Below, in pieces: positions 8,300-18,456 of a stretch of DNA of 64,000 nt. Made by a program: the position numbers and the translations under genes. The notes below the pieces were generated by a model. The model was not told where the DNA came from, did no database searches, and saw only the letters and a list, made by a program, of their open reading frames with translations. Each line of letters opens with the position of its first letter. The stretch's first letter is position 1. Source of the stretch: Arcanobacterium wilhelmae (GTDB taxonomy: Bacteria > Actinomycetota > Actinomycetes > Actinomycetales > Actinomycetaceae); NCBI RefSeq assembly GCF_029632765.1, contig NZ_CP121247.1:1240001-1304000 (forward strand). The letters run 5' to 3'.

Positions 8300-9373
8300 T
8301 TATTTCGTCACGGGCGACGACGGTGAAGAGACATCAATGAGCGACGCACCCGTTCCCGCAAGCGACATGACGATCTTGCCCTTGAGCTTCGGCTCAGTAT
8401 CGTCACCCCAGTACACGCGTGTCTTTCCTTGAAGAGTGAGGGAAATCAGGCCGGCTTCGCTCACGTCGATCTGTTGGACCTGCGCAAGAAGTTTCGTCGG
8501 CACAGAAGCGAGCGTCGCGATCCCTATCTTCGTGTTGTTGGTCGCCTTGGAGCCCTCACCGGCGGCGACAAGCTTGGGAAGCGCGCCCTTTGCCTTCGCA
8601 TCCAGCTCCATCACTCGCCCATTTTCCGACACGGCGTCACATTGTGCACCTGTCCCGAGGCAGGCAACTGGACGCGCTGGGGTCGCCGAGATAGCCAGCG
8701 TCCGCGGGAGATGACGGTCGATATTCACGCTCGCCGCCTCGGGAAGAGCCTCAAGTACAGTTTTTTCGGCGTTGGAGACGTCCAGTGTCAGTAGCAACGT
8801 TCCGTCTAGCTGCTTCTTGACACTAGCGCGGAGCTTGTCAATCTTGAGAGGCCCTGCGTTTCCTGAAATAGAGACGTCCGATGCTGAGTACTGGTAGCGG
8901 AACAGCGACGAGCCGAACACTACCCACACGAGTGCGACGACGACGGCCGCGGCACCCGCCCAAATCGCGAGCTTGCGTGCCCGCGAACGGTGACGCTCAC
9001 GGCGTCGCTCCGCTCGCCGAAGAGAAAGTTCATCGCCGCGAGGATGACGCAGACGGTCAAACATCTGGCGCACCCTCCCGACGACGGACACCCCTGTCGC
9101 GCCCTCGTCGACAACCAGCTCGCCGGCTTCAGCGACGCCGTGCAGGCTGGCGTGTGCGGACGGCTCTGCAATCGCGGAGTTGTGTGCGGATGAGACAACG
9201 CGCGCACGCTGGTGCGCACGAACGACGCTGTGGCCGACTACGCGTTCGGACGCCTCTCTTTCGGGTACTACCCCACGCTCGACGTCAGGCCCCGACGCCG
9301 GACGCTCACGAGGCTCCGAAGGTTGTTGGGAAGCGAGCGAGCGCGGCTTCTTCGGCCGGCTCGGGGGTCTCAT
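8300..9373 (-). CDS. ftsQ: Cell division protein FtsQ
   Basis: FtsQ links early and late divisome proteins. The 357-residue protein has a long basic and Pro-rich cytoplasmic tail (1-134), one transmembrane helix (about 135-154), a POTRA domain (about 160-230) and an FtsQ beta domain. The tail is long compared with E. coli FtsQ but normal for actinobacteria. The ATG overlaps the murC stop by 4 nt (ATGA). Identification rests on position between murC and ftsZ, topology and the POTRA region, since FtsQ diverges quickly. Confidence 0.9.
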   Translation of the reverse strand: MRPPSRPKKPRSLASQQPSEPRERPASGPDVERGVVPEREASERVVGHSVVRAHQRARVVSSAHNSAIAEPSAHASLHGVAEAGELVVDEGATGVSVVGRVRQMFDRLRHPRGDELSLRRAERRRERHRSRARKLAIWAGAAAVVVALVWVVFGSSLFRYQYSASDVSISGNAGPLKIDKLRASVKKQLDGTLLLTLDVSNAEKTVLEALPEAASVNIDRHLPRTLAISATPARPVACLGTGAQCDAVSENGRVMELDAKAKGALPKLVAAGEGSKATNNTKIGIATLASVPTKLLAQVQQIDVSEAGLISLTLQGKTRVYWGDDTEPKLKGKIVMSLAGTGASLIDVSSPSSPVTK

Positions 9374-10725
9374 TGCGCCTCCAGATCCGAAATAATCACG
9401 TCGGCCATCTTCGTCACTGAACCGGCGCCCATCGTGATCACCAGATCACCAGGGAGAGCCTCGGCCGCAATCGTATGCGCAGCCTCGGTCATCTCCGGAA
9501 TAAACCGAGCCGACGGCAGATGCGCCACGATCACGTCCGCTTCGTCGCCGTCGGAGGGCACCTCGCGCGCCGCATACACCGAGGTGACCACCACGGTGTC
9601 GGCATGGGAAAGCGCCTCGGCGAACCGAGAAGCAAAGTTGCGCGTACGCGAATACAGGTGCGGCTGGAACAGCACAAGGACGCGGCCGTCAGTGACGGTG
9701 CGAGCCGTCGCCAACGTTGCCTCCACCTCGGTGGGATGGTGAGCGTAATCATCGATTACTCGAATGCCGCCCACCTCGCCGCGAAGCTCGAAACGGCGGC
9801 CGGTGCCACGGAACGCACCCAGAGCGCGGGCCATCGCAGCGCCCTCTACGCCAAGTTCTACGCCTGCCGACCACACAGCTGCAGCGTTGAGCAGGTTGTG
9901 TGCTCCGGCCACATGGAGCGAGACAGGGAAACTCTCGCCTGCGAACTCGAACACGCCGCTCGCGAGGCCACCTGGCGTATCGACGTCGGAAACCTTCACG
10001 TGACGCTCGAGGCCCTCGCCACGCCCATACGTAACCACGCGGATCCCCTCGGAAGCGGCAACACGCGCAAGGCGCATCGAGCCGTCGTTGTCCGCGCACG
10101 CGACCAACAACCCGCCCGGCACGATCCGGCGCGCAAACTCCGCGAACGCTTCCTCGAACGCTTCGCGGGTGCCATAGTGATCAAGGTGATCAGGCTCCAC
10201 GTTCGTCACGATCGCAACGCGCGGAGAGTAGTTCAAAAACGAGCCGTCGGATTCGTCCGCCTCAGCAACCAGCATCGACCCCGTTCCAAGATAGCCACCC
10301 GGTTCGCCGCCCGCTAGCGTGGAGCCGACCGCGCGCGACGGATCGAGCCCCAGCTCGCCCAGGGCGCTCGCCAGCATGCCCGACGTCGTCGTTTTCCCAT
10401 GCGCGCCTGCAACCGCGATGAAATCGCGATCGCCTGCCGCAAGCGCGAGGGCCTGACTACGGTGCAACACACGCTGGCCGCGCGAGCGCGCTACCGCAAG
10501 CTCCGGATTCGAATCCTTGATCGCGCTCGAAACCACGAGCACCGCTTCCGGATACACATTCGCGCCGTCGTGGCCGATGAAAACACGGGCCCCCGCTGCC
10601 TGGAGCGTGCGCGTGTTCGCCGATTCGCTGCGATCCGAACCGGAAACCTCAGCACCCTGCGCGAGCAACAACTCAGCGACTACGCTCATCCCGGCGCCGC
10701 CGATACCAATCAAGTGAAACTTCAC
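9370..10725 (-). CDS. murC: UDP-N-acetylmuramate--L-alanine ligase
   Basis: MurC adds L-Ala to UDP-MurNAc, the first amino acid of the stem peptide. The 451-residue protein begins with the GIGGAGMS nucleotide-sugar loop (7-14), has the ATP P-loop GAHGKTTT at 107-114, and DDYAHHP in the C-terminal ligase domain. The GTG start at 10725 overlaps the murG stop (GTGA). It follows murG and precedes ftsQ in one polycistronic run. Confidence 0.97.
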   Translation of the reverse strand: MKFHLIGIGGAGMSVVAELLLAQGAEVSGSDRSESANTRTLQAAGARVFIGHDGANVYPEAVLVVSSAIKDSNPELAVARSRGQRVLHRSQALALAAGDRDFIAVAGAHGKTTTSGMLASALGELGLDPSRAVGSTLAGGEPGGYLGTGSMLVAEADESDGSFLNYSPRVAIVTNVEPDHLDHYGTREAFEEAFAEFARRIVPGGLLVACADNDGSMRLARVAASEGIRVVTYGRGEGLERHVKVSDVDTPGGLASGVFEFAGESFPVSLHVAGAHNLLNAAAVWSAGVELGVEGAAMARALGAFRGTGRRFELRGEVGGIRVIDDYAHHPTEVEATLATARTVTDGRVLVLFQPHLYSRTRNFASRFAEALSHADTVVVTSVYAAREVPSDGDEADVIVAHLPSARFIPEMTEAAHTIAAEALPGDLVITMGAGSVTKMADVIISDLEAQ

Positions 10726-11819
10726 TTCGCCACTCCCTTCGCGATCTGGGCCAGCTCAACTGCTGCATCCATCGGCGAAACCCCCGCAAGCTGATCGCGC
10801 ATCTCGCTCAATCTCTCGGGCGTCAATTCGCCCAGAAGCTCAGAGAAAATACCCGCCGAAAAATCGGCGTCGCGAACCAGCACCGAGCCACCGGAAGCGA
10901 CGACGTCGGCGGCGTTCTTCTCCTGCTCGCCGTTACCGATCGGGAGCGGAACGAAAATTGCGGGGATCCCCAGCGCAGAAAGTTCGGCCACCATGCCAGC
11001 GCCCGAGCGTGTCAGAGCGAGATCAGCCACCGCGTAGGCGTCTTCCATCGTCGTCAGGTACTCGAGCACCACGTAATCGGAATCATCGCCGACAGCTGCG
11101 CGGACGGCATCGGCCTTGCCCTTGCCCGTAATATGCAGAACCTGAACGCCGCGATCACGAATCGCCCCCAACGAAGCCACTGCCACCTCATTCAGGTGAG
11201 CAGCCCCCAGCGAACCACCGGTGATGAGGAGAATTTCTCGCGAAGGATCAAGCCCGAACTTCGAAGCAGCCTCGGTTCGACGCTGGCCACGGTCCGAATC
11301 GGTCAGATCCTGGATCGCCTCTCGAAGAGGCAAGCCGATCGTCATCGTCTCGCCTGCACGCGCCGCCAGCGGGGTGGAATCGAACGTGAGGGCGACGACG
11401 TCGGCGAAGCGAGCGCCCAGCTTGTTCGCCAAGCCCGGGCTCGCGTTACCCTCGTGGACCACGACTGGAACGCCCAGAGCCTTGGCCGCGAGGTACATCG
11501 GGGTGGATGCGTAACCACCGAAGCCAATAACCACGTTCGCACCGCGCTCGCGCAGAATGCGCTTGGCAGAATCCACCGCTCGCTTGAACGCCAGAGGGAA
11601 TTTTAAAGCTGCCAGATTTGGCCGGCGTGGGAACGGCGCACGCTCAATCAGTTCGAGATCGACGCCGGATGCGGGAACCAACTCTTCCTCGAGGCCACCG
11701 GGAGTGCCGACCGCGCACACCTGCGCACCCGGATCCTCCTGGGCGATCGCGGCTGCCGTGGCCAACAACGGATTCACATGACCGGCGGTTCCACCACCGG
11801 CAAGAACGTACGATGTCAT
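10722..11819 (-). CDS. murG: UDP-GlcNAc:lipid I N-acetylglucosaminyltransferase
   Basis: MurG converts lipid I to lipid II at the inner face of the membrane. The 365-residue GT28 enzyme has GGGTAGHVNP at 8-17, the FGGYAS block, GGSLGAAHLNE, and TRSGAGMVAELSALGIPAIFVP before the C-terminus. The ATG at 11819 overlaps the ftsW stop (ATGA). The longer in-frame reading to 12047 overlaps ftsW and lacks MurG similarity, so it is rejected. Confidence 0.96.
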   Translation of the reverse strand: MTSYVLAGGGTAGHVNPLLATAAAIAQEDPGAQVCAVGTPGGLEEELVPASGVDLELIERAPFPRRPNLAALKFPLAFKRAVDSAKRILRERGANVVIGFGGYASTPMYLAAKALGVPVVVHEGNASPGLANKLGARFADVVALTFDSTPLAARAGETMTIGLPLREAIQDLTDSDRGQRRTEAASKFGLDPSREILLITGGSLGAAHLNEVAVASLGAIRDRGVQVLHITGKGKADAVRAAVGDDSDYVVLEYLTTMEDAYAVADLALTRSGAGMVAELSALGIPAIFVPLPIGNGEQEKNAADVVASGGSVLVRDADFSAGIFSELLGELTPERLSEMRDQLAGVSPMDAAVELAQIAKGVAK

Positions 11820-13039
11820 CGATTCCTCCTCAGCACAGACGTGGCCGACGCTGCCAGGCGCGGGTTCACACGCAGCGACTCGCGTACCCCCGGTACCTGC
11901 ATCACCGTACCAGCCACCACACCGAGCATAATCAGGCCAGCGAGCATCGACGAGCCGCCCATCGAGACGAACGGCAACGGCACGCCGAACACTGGCAACA
12001 GGCCAGTGACCACGAACATGTTTGCCACGCCCTGGCCGATCAGCCACAACGCGGCGCCAGCGGCGACGAACTGTGCATAGCGATCTGGATGATGCAGGCA
12101 GATGCGTACCAGCGCCCAGCCGAGAGCCACGAATAATGCGATCACCGTGAGCGCACCAAGGAAACCGAGCTCCTCACCAATCACGGCGAAAATGAAATCC
12201 GTATGCGCCTCTGCTAGATCTCGCCATTTTTCCTTCCCAGCGCCAATACCTACCCCGGGAACGCCACCCGAGCCGAAGGCAAACAGCGCGTAATCGGCTT
12301 GGGTGGGCGCATGAGTATCGGGCAAGTTCCAAAAGTTCGACAAGAAATCGCCGATACGGTTCACGCGCGAGGGCCGAATCGCGATCAGCATTCCCACGGC
12401 CAGTGCACCCAGCACGCCAGGGATCACAAACAGGCGCAAGGGGATACCGGCAATCAAGGCGAGCCCCACCGCGATCAGGATGAAGATCAAACCGGTGCCG
12501 ACGTCGCCGCCCAGCAAAACCAGGCCGATCGCCACGACGAAACCCACGATCGGCTGGATCAGCTGGCGCCAATCGGCCATCTGTTTCACCGAACGCTGTG
12601 AGAGCTCATAGGCCAGCCAGATGATCAGTGCGACCTTCAAAAACTCCGACGGCTGAATCGAGATCGGCCCCAGGCGTAGCCAGTTCGTGTTACCACCGAC
12701 CGTACGCGAGCCCAGCACGAACACTGAGCCTTGGAGAATCAGTGCGAAAGCGAAAATCCCTTTGGCAGCAAATTTGACGAGCTGCGCCGGAATCCACTTC
12801 ATCAACGCGAGAGCAACGATCATGCCGAAAACGGCCATTCCCGCCTGCTTGATCGCCACTGAGAACAACTGGGCCGTCGGATCGGCATCGATCAGGCGAA
12901 TCGAGGAAGGCGCGGTTGCCGAAAACACCATGAACACGCCGAGTGCCACCAGCACAATTGTCGAAACAACCATGACGATCAGGGACTTGGTCATAATGTC
13001 GCGTACCCGACGATCGGCCGCATTCAGTGGAACACTCAT
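11816..13039 (-). CDS. ftsW: Lipid II polymerase FtsW (SEDS family)
   Basis: FtsW is the septal peptidoglycan glycosyltransferase that works with FtsI. The 407-residue protein has about ten membrane segments. The extracellular loop carrying the catalytic aspartate of SEDS proteins is visible near WLRLGPISIQPSEFLK, and SMGGSSML is the conserved C-terminal SEDS block. The ATG at 13039 overlaps the murD stop (ATGA). The soluble tail is short compared with mycobacterial FtsW. Confidence 0.95.
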   Translation of the reverse strand: MSVPLNAADRRVRDIMTKSLIVMVVSTIVLVALGVFMVFSATAPSSIRLIDADPTAQLFSVAIKQAGMAVFGMIVALALMKWIPAQLVKFAAKGIFAFALILQGSVFVLGSRTVGGNTNWLRLGPISIQPSEFLKVALIIWLAYELSQRSVKQMADWRQLIQPIVGFVVAIGLVLLGGDVGTGLIFILIAVGLALIAGIPLRLFVIPGVLGALAVGMLIAIRPSRVNRIGDFLSNFWNLPDTHAPTQADYALFAFGSGGVPGVGIGAGKEKWRDLAEAHTDFIFAVIGEELGFLGALTVIALFVALGWALVRICLHHPDRYAQFVAAGAALWLIGQGVANMFVVTGLLPVFGVPLPFVSMGGSSMLAGLIMLGVVAGTVMQVPGVRESLRVNPRLAASATSVLRRNR

Positions 13040-14499
13040 GCTTGTTCCCTCACTGCCTGTGCAAACTTCTCACCGCGATCCGCGTACGAGGCGAACTGGT
13101 CCATCGACGCCGACGCCGGGGCGAGCAACACCGTGTTTCCCTCCGTTGCGTTGGCACGAGCCCACGCAACGGCAGCGGCCATCGGCTGGGCGGAATCTGG
13201 AGCAACGTAGTGGACGGGAACATCCAGGCCAGCGAGCGCCTCCAGCCACGGCTGCTGGTCGGTTCCGATAACGACGACGGCGGCAAGGCGGGAGGCGACG
13301 TCCCCAACGAGCTGTCCGAAGTGAGCGCCCTTGGCTTGGCCGCCGACGATCCACACCACGGACTTCTCGCCCTGTGCGAGGACCGAGGCGCGTGCCGCGT
13401 GCGCGTTCGTGGCCTTCGAATCGTCCACGTAGCGCACGCCGTCGAGCGTGGCAACCAACTCAATACGGTGACGGCCAGGATGGTAAGCGCGTATCCCATC
13501 CCGGATCGCAACCGGCTCCACTCCGATCGACAGCGCCAAACTGGCCGCCACCATCGCGTCCTTCATGATGTGGAGCGGAAGGTCCAGGCCCGCTGGGGCA
13601 AGGTGCTCGATATCTGCCACTGAAAAAAGCTCAGCCGCGTGAGTGTACCGCTTCGGAGTAAAGGCACGATCCACCACGACGTCGTCAACCAGGCCGATCT
13701 GCCCCACCGACGGAACCCCCAGCGTAAGACCAATCGCGCGAGCACCCTCGACGACGTCGGCGTCATCGACCATCTCCTGAACCTCGGTATCCCCCACCGG
13801 ATAGAGGCACGCAACTTGCGCGCGGTTGTACACGTTCGCCTTCGCCTCGTGGTACTCACGGCGCGAGTTATGCCACTCGAGATGGTCATCATCGATATTC
13901 AGGCACACCGCGGCCGCAGGCGACATCGAAGCTGTAGCAGCGAGCTGAAATGACGACAACTCAAACGCGAACGCACCCGGAGCGCTTGCCGACTCGTCCG
14001 ACACCGCCGTCACAGCAGGGTTGCCTACGTTGCCGACCGCTACCCCGCGCAAACCGGCAGCTTGCAAGATTGACTCCAGCATCGTCGTCGTGGTTGTCTT
14101 ACCGTTCGTGCCCGTAATCGCAAGCCACGGGGCAAACGAACCGTCGGCGCGCTGCGCACGCAGATGCCACGCCAACTCGATCTCCGACCACACGGACATG
14201 CCAGCGGCTCGCAGCGCCGCCCACTCAGGGCCGCTCTGACGAAACGCGGGGGCAATCACAACGACGTCGGGGCGCCACCGGAGCAACTGAGCAACGAGCA
14301 CCTCGCCATCATGATGTGCACCGCCGTCGGCTGCAAACTCCTCAACTGCCTCCGGGCGCGAATCCCACACCGACAGCACCGCGCCGGTTTTCGAACTCAA
14401 TACTTCGAACGCTGCCCGACCGGACTTGCCCATGCCGAGAATCGCAACACGCTTACCCTCAAAATCGTGGGCGCCAGGAATCACTGCTTTGCCAACCAT
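13036..14499 (-). CDS. murD: UDP-MurNAc-L-Ala--D-glutamate ligase
   Basis: MurD adds D-Glu to UDP-MurNAc-L-Ala. The 487-residue product has the Rossmann-like start VAILGMGKSG, the P-loop GTNGKTTT at 130-137, and YVDDSKATN in the C-terminal domain. The ATG at 14499 lies inside the end of mraY (19-nt overlap). A GTG at 14484 that overlaps the mraY stop as GTGA is an equally good start and would fit the coupling pattern of the cluster; neither has a clear Shine-Dalgarno sequence. Confidence 0.95.
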   Translation of the reverse strand: MVGKAVIPGAHDFEGKRVAILGMGKSGRAAFEVLSSKTGAVLSVWDSRPEAVEEFAADGGAHHDGEVLVAQLLRWRPDVVVIAPAFRQSGPEWAALRAAGMSVWSEIELAWHLRAQRADGSFAPWLAITGTNGKTTTTTMLESILQAAGLRGVAVGNVGNPAVTAVSDESASAPGAFAFELSSFQLAATASMSPAAAVCLNIDDDHLEWHNSRREYHEAKANVYNRAQVACLYPVGDTEVQEMVDDADVVEGARAIGLTLGVPSVGQIGLVDDVVVDRAFTPKRYTHAAELFSVADIEHLAPAGLDLPLHIMKDAMVAASLALSIGVEPVAIRDGIRAYHPGRHRIELVATLDGVRYVDDSKATNAHAARASVLAQGEKSVVWIVGGQAKGAHFGQLVGDVASRLAAVVVIGTDQQPWLEALAGLDVPVHYVAPDSAQPMAAAVAWARANATEGNTVLLAPASASMDQFASYADRGEKFAQAVREQA

Positions 14500-15566
14500 T
14501 CCATGTAGAACAAACCGAGGCCCGCGGCCACGAACAAAATCTGGATGATCCAAAAACGCACCACGATTGTCACTTCTTTCCAGCCTTTGAGCTCGAAGTG
14601 GTGGTGCAACGGCGCCATTCGGAACACGCGCCGGCCCGTTGCCTTGAACATGCCCACCTGGATCACGTCCGAGAACACGATCACCACGAACAGGCCGCCA
14701 AGAAGAACGGCGAGGATCTCGGTCTGCGTGAAAATCGAAACACCAGCGAATGCTGCCCCAAGCGCGAGCGAACCGGTATCGCCCATGAAAATCTGGGCAG
14801 GCGACGTGTTGTGCCACAAGAAACCCACGAGTGCCCCCACCAGGGCCGCGGTAAAGATCGCGATATCGCGAGGATCTCGCACCGAATAACACCCCGGCGC
14901 CGCGCCGATGACCGAATGGCACGCCTGGTACGACTGCCAAATCGCCACCACCGTGTATGCCGTGAACGCGAGGATCGAAGCGCCGGTTGCCAACCCGTCC
15001 AAGCCATCCGTGAGGTTCACGCCATTCGACCACGCAGTGATCAAGAAATTGCCCCAGATGATGAACAGCACCAAGCCCACAGCCACGCCGGCAAAAGCCA
15101 AATTCACAGGAGTGGCACGGACGATCGAGATCGACGTGGAACCTGGGGTACGGCCCAGCTGATCGGGGAACTGAAGAGCCAACGCCGTGAAAACGATTCC
15201 GACGATACCCTGGCCAGCGATTTTCTTCATCGGGGTCAGCCCCAGCGAACGCTCACGCGAAACTTTCGTAAAATCGTCCGCGAACCCCACTAAGCCCATG
15301 CCGACCGTGAGGAAAACCAACAGATAACCGGTGGCGCGCGGGGCACGGCCCGTCACAAGGTTCGCGACGAAATAGCCGAGAACCGCCGCCACAATGAAGA
15401 CCACGCCGCCCATCGTTGGTGTACCGCGCTTAACTTGGTGCGAGGTGGGACCATCCTCACGAATGAACTGCCCGTACTGGCGCTTATGCAGGTAGCGAAT
15501 GAATACCGGAGTGCCGAACAAGGTGAACGTCAGGGAAAACGCCACCGCGATCAGAATCGTTAGCAT
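14481..15566 (-). CDS. mraY: Phospho-N-acetylmuramoyl-pentapeptide transferase
   Basis: MraY transfers phospho-MurNAc-pentapeptide to undecaprenyl phosphate, making lipid I. The 361-residue protein has ten predicted membrane helices. The catalytic aspartate pair is in GFADDF, a further aspartate is in NLTDGLDGLATG, and the His-rich loop is PLHHHFE near the C-terminus. It starts 3 nt after the murF stop and overlaps the murD start. Confidence 0.97.
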   Translation of the reverse strand: MLTILIAVAFSLTFTLFGTPVFIRYLHKRQYGQFIREDGPTSHQVKRGTPTMGGVVFIVAAVLGYFVANLVTGRAPRATGYLLVFLTVGMGLVGFADDFTKVSRERSLGLTPMKKIAGQGIVGIVFTALALQFPDQLGRTPGSTSISIVRATPVNLAFAGVAVGLVLFIIWGNFLITAWSNGVNLTDGLDGLATGASILAFTAYTVVAIWQSYQACHSVIGAAPGCYSVRDPRDIAIFTAALVGALVGFLWHNTSPAQIFMGDTGSLALGAAFAGVSIFTQTEILAVLLGGLFVVIVFSDVIQVGMFKATGRRVFRMAPLHHHFELKGWKEVTIVVRFWIIQILFVAAGLGLFYMEWLAKQ

Positions 15567-15569
15567 GTC

Positions 15570-16958
15570 TCAGTTCCCCTTGTACTTATCGGCGATAGTC
15601 CACACACGGGATCCATTCGAACCCTTGAGTAAGACTACGTCACCCGGAGCGGCAATCGTGGAAAGTACACTCCCCGCGCTTTGCGCATCGGCACGGCTCG
15701 CTTCCAGGCCTCGCTCGCGCGCCGCCTCGACAAGCGGTGCAGTTTCATCCCCAACCCCGACAACGACGTCGATTCCCCGATCCGCAACATACTCGCCGAT
15801 TGCTCGGTGTTCGGCCTCAGATGCCTCGCCCAGCTCGAGCATCGAACCGAGCACGGCGAGGGTGCGCTTCCCGGCGCCGATGTGGGCGAGGGCGTCGATA
15901 CCGGCGCGCATCGAATCGGGGTTCGCGTTGTAGGAATCGTCGATGATCGTCATGCCCTGGGCCTGGAACACGTCCATGCGGTGGGCGCTGACGGGACCTG
16001 CCGTGTTGAGAACTTCAACGATGTGTTCAAACGGGATCTCGAGTTGGAGGGATGCCGCGGTGGCGGCGAGTGCGTTCGCCACGTGGTGAGCGCCGACCAG
16101 GCGCAACGAAACGCGTTCCTCATCCCCACCCGCGTGGAGCGTGAAGGAAGCGCGCGAATCTGGGCCGACCTCAATATCAGTGGCGACGACGTCGGCGTCC
16201 CCTTCCCGCGAGAATGTCACGACGGGTGTGTGGGCCAGTTGCGCCATCGCCAACACTCGCGGATCGTCCGCGTTCAGTACTACGACGCCGTTCGGCGCGG
16301 TTCCGACCACCAGTTCGCTCTTCGCCTTTGCAACATTCTCGATGCCGCCGAATTCTCCCAGGTGTGCGCGAGCAACGATCAACACGACCGCCACATCCGG
16401 CATGGCGATCGACGTGAGGTACTCAATGTTCCCAATATGGTCCGCACCCATCTCGAGCACGAGGGTGGCGGTGTTCTCATCCGCGCGTAGCACGGTCAGT
16501 GGCATCCCCAGCTCATTGTTGAACGAGCCCGGCGGGGCGATGATCTCACCGCGCTCGGCGAGCATCGCAGCCAGCAGATCCTTCGTGGTGGTCTTGCCCA
16601 CCGAACCCGTCACCGCGACAACGCGGAAATCGCCCCGGCCGCGTTGGCGAACGAGCTTGAGATTTTCGCTCGCCAAATCGCCAAGCGCACGAACGACGTC
16701 GGGCACCTCCACCACGCGCGCGCGATCCGCTCCCGACGCAACGGCAGCCTCGGCGTCGGAAGTGAGAACGCCAGCTGCGCCAGCTTCGAGCGCCGCGCCG
16801 GCGAAAGCATTGCCATCCGCGCGCTCACCCTTGATCGCGATGAAGAGATCACCACCGCGCACCTTGCGGTTATCCGTCGCGACGCCGGTGACAACGACTT
16901 GCGAATCCACGCTCGCGCCGACTGCACGAGCCACCTCGCCGAGAGTCATCTGGATCAT
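15570..16958 (-). CDS. murF: UDP-MurNAc-tripeptide--D-alanyl-D-alanine ligase
   Basis: MurF adds the D-Ala-D-Ala dipeptide, completing the cytoplasmic pentapeptide precursor. The 462-residue protein has the P-loop GSVGKTTTKD near 118-127, NELGMPLTVL, and DSYNANPDS in the C-terminal domain. The start overlaps the murE stop (ATGA). An internal ATG at 16949 is possible but would break the coupling. Confidence 0.97.
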   Translation of the reverse strand: MIQMTLGEVARAVGASVDSQVVVTGVATDNRKVRGGDLFIAIKGERADGNAFAGAALEAGAAGVLTSDAEAAVASGADRARVVEVPDVVRALGDLASENLKLVRQRGRGDFRVVAVTGSVGKTTTKDLLAAMLAERGEIIAPPGSFNNELGMPLTVLRADENTATLVLEMGADHIGNIEYLTSIAMPDVAVVLIVARAHLGEFGGIENVAKAKSELVVGTAPNGVVVLNADDPRVLAMAQLAHTPVVTFSREGDADVVATDIEVGPDSRASFTLHAGGDEERVSLRLVGAHHVANALAATAASLQLEIPFEHIVEVLNTAGPVSAHRMDVFQAQGMTIIDDSYNANPDSMRAGIDALAHIGAGKRTLAVLGSMLELGEASEAEHRAIGEYVADRGIDVVVGVGDETAPLVEAARERGLEASRADAQSAGSVLSTIAAPGDVVLLKGSNGSRVWTIADKYKGN

Positions 16959-18454
16959 CGCTCGTTCTTCTCCTTCACTGCTTCGCGCGCAACTTCGCGG
17001 TCATCAATCTCAACAAAATACTCACCATAATTCTGGGCCGTCTCATGTCCGCGGCCGGCAAGAAGAATCGTATCCTCCTGCGCCGCTTCATTGACCGCCC
17101 AGCGGATCGCCTCTCGGCGATCGCCGATTTCGCGCCACTGTGCCCCCGGAACAATCCCTGCAATCAAATCGGCACGAATCGCGGCCGGGTCTTCATGGTG
17201 CGGGTCGTCGTCGGTGATCACTGTGATATCTGCGCGCTGTGACACCACACGTGCCATCGCCGGTCGCTTACCCGTATCGCGCTCGCCAGCAGATCCCGTC
17301 ACCACGATCAAGCGGCCCTGAAGGCTCCCGAGGGCATCCATCGCTTTAACCAGCGCATCCTCATTGTGCGCAAAATCAACCACTACACGCGGACGGGCCG
17401 ACACGACTTCCATACGCCCCGGCACCACAGGCGAGACGCCGCCAGCCAGCGCGCGCTCAAGCTCCGCAAGCGGCACACCACTTTCGGCCGCCATCGCGAT
17501 CGCCAAAGCCGCGTTCGCGACGTTAAACATTGCGGGCAGTGCCACCGACGTCGAAATTGTCTCCCCCGACGGCGAAGTCAGCGTAAAGGAATGCCCGTGC
17601 TCAGCGGCCACAACGTCGCTCACGCGCCAACCGGCCGTGCCAGGGCTTCCTCCGAGCGAAAGTGAAACCACTCCGCTACGCTCAGCGCTTACCTCCGAAA
17701 AAAGGCGCTTGCCGTACTCGTCGTCAACCAAAATCACGCAACGCTGCGAGTTCTCGGACTCGAACAGTGTTTTCTTCGCCGCGTAGTACTCCTCGAACGT
17801 TTCATGGAAGTCCAAATGATCCTGGGTGAGATTCGTAAATCCCGCCACCGAATAGCGAATCGGGCGGGTTCGGCCCTGCGCGAGCGCATGCGAAGAGACC
17901 TCCATCACCACATCCGTTCCGCCACGCTCCACAAGGACCTCGAGCATCGCCTGGAGCTCGTCCGGCTGGGGCGTGGTCATCCGCGCCGGCACCGCCTGGC
18001 TCGCAAGCCGCAACTCAACAGTGCCGATCAAGCCCGTCACTGCGCCAAGCCCGCGCAAGATCGAGTCAATCATGAAGGTGGTGGTGGTCTTGCCGTTCGT
18101 GCCCGTTACTGCGAAGGAACGCACATGCTTCGCTGGTTCCCCGTATGCGAGCGCGGCTACCGTACCCGCCGCGGCCGCGACGTCGGGAACCACAACCGCA
18201 GGAACGCCGAGCTCGCCGGCGATACGCGCCCCCTCGGCGTCGGTGAGCACCGCAGCAGCGCCGGCTTCCACAGCCGCACCGGCAAAGCGTGCCGCGTGCA
18301 CGCGCGCCCCCGGCATCGCGATGAAAAGATCCCCCGGGCGCACGGCACGGTTGTCCATCACTGCGCCTGTCACGTTCACGGTCGGCGCGCTCGCGCCGAC
18401 CGCCTGCGCGAGCATGCTCAACGACACCGGGCGCGTCTGTTCACTTCTCAACAT
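16955..18454 (-). CDS. murE: UDP-MurNAc-dipeptide ligase MurE, non-DAP type
   Basis: MurE adds the third stem-peptide residue. The P-loop GTNGKTTT is at 118-125 of this 499-residue protein. The substrate-specificity loop reads D416-D417-P418-H419, where meso-DAP enzymes have DNPR; loss of the Arg that holds the second carboxylate of DAP implies L-Lys (or Orn). The ATG at 18454 begins 2 nt after the ftsI stop. A reading to 18475 would overlap ftsI and adds nothing conserved. Members of the Actinomycetaceae are known to have Lys- or Orn-containing walls, which fits. Confidence 0.95.
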   Translation of the reverse strand: MLRSEQTRPVSLSMLAQAVGASAPTVNVTGAVMDNRAVRPGDLFIAMPGARVHAARFAGAAVEAGAAAVLTDAEGARIAGELGVPAVVVPDVAAAAGTVAALAYGEPAKHVRSFAVTGTNGKTTTTFMIDSILRGLGAVTGLIGTVELRLASQAVPARMTTPQPDELQAMLEVLVERGGTDVVMEVSSHALAQGRTRPIRYSVAGFTNLTQDHLDFHETFEEYYAAKKTLFESENSQRCVILVDDEYGKRLFSEVSAERSGVVSLSLGGSPGTAGWRVSDVVAAEHGHSFTLTSPSGETISTSVALPAMFNVANAALAIAMAAESGVPLAELERALAGGVSPVVPGRMEVVSARPRVVVDFAHNEDALVKAMDALGSLQGRLIVVTGSAGERDTGKRPAMARVVSQRADITVITDDDPHHEDPAAIRADLIAGIVPGAQWREIGDRREAIRWAVNEAAQEDTILLAGRGHETAQNYGEYFVEIDDREVAREAVKEKNER

Positions 18455-18456
18455 CA

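Noticed and set aside
13036..15033. A 665-codon reading of murD and a 441-codon reading of murG
   Set aside because: The extensions overlap mraY and ftsW respectively and show no ligase or transferase similarity; the short starts couple with the upstream stops.
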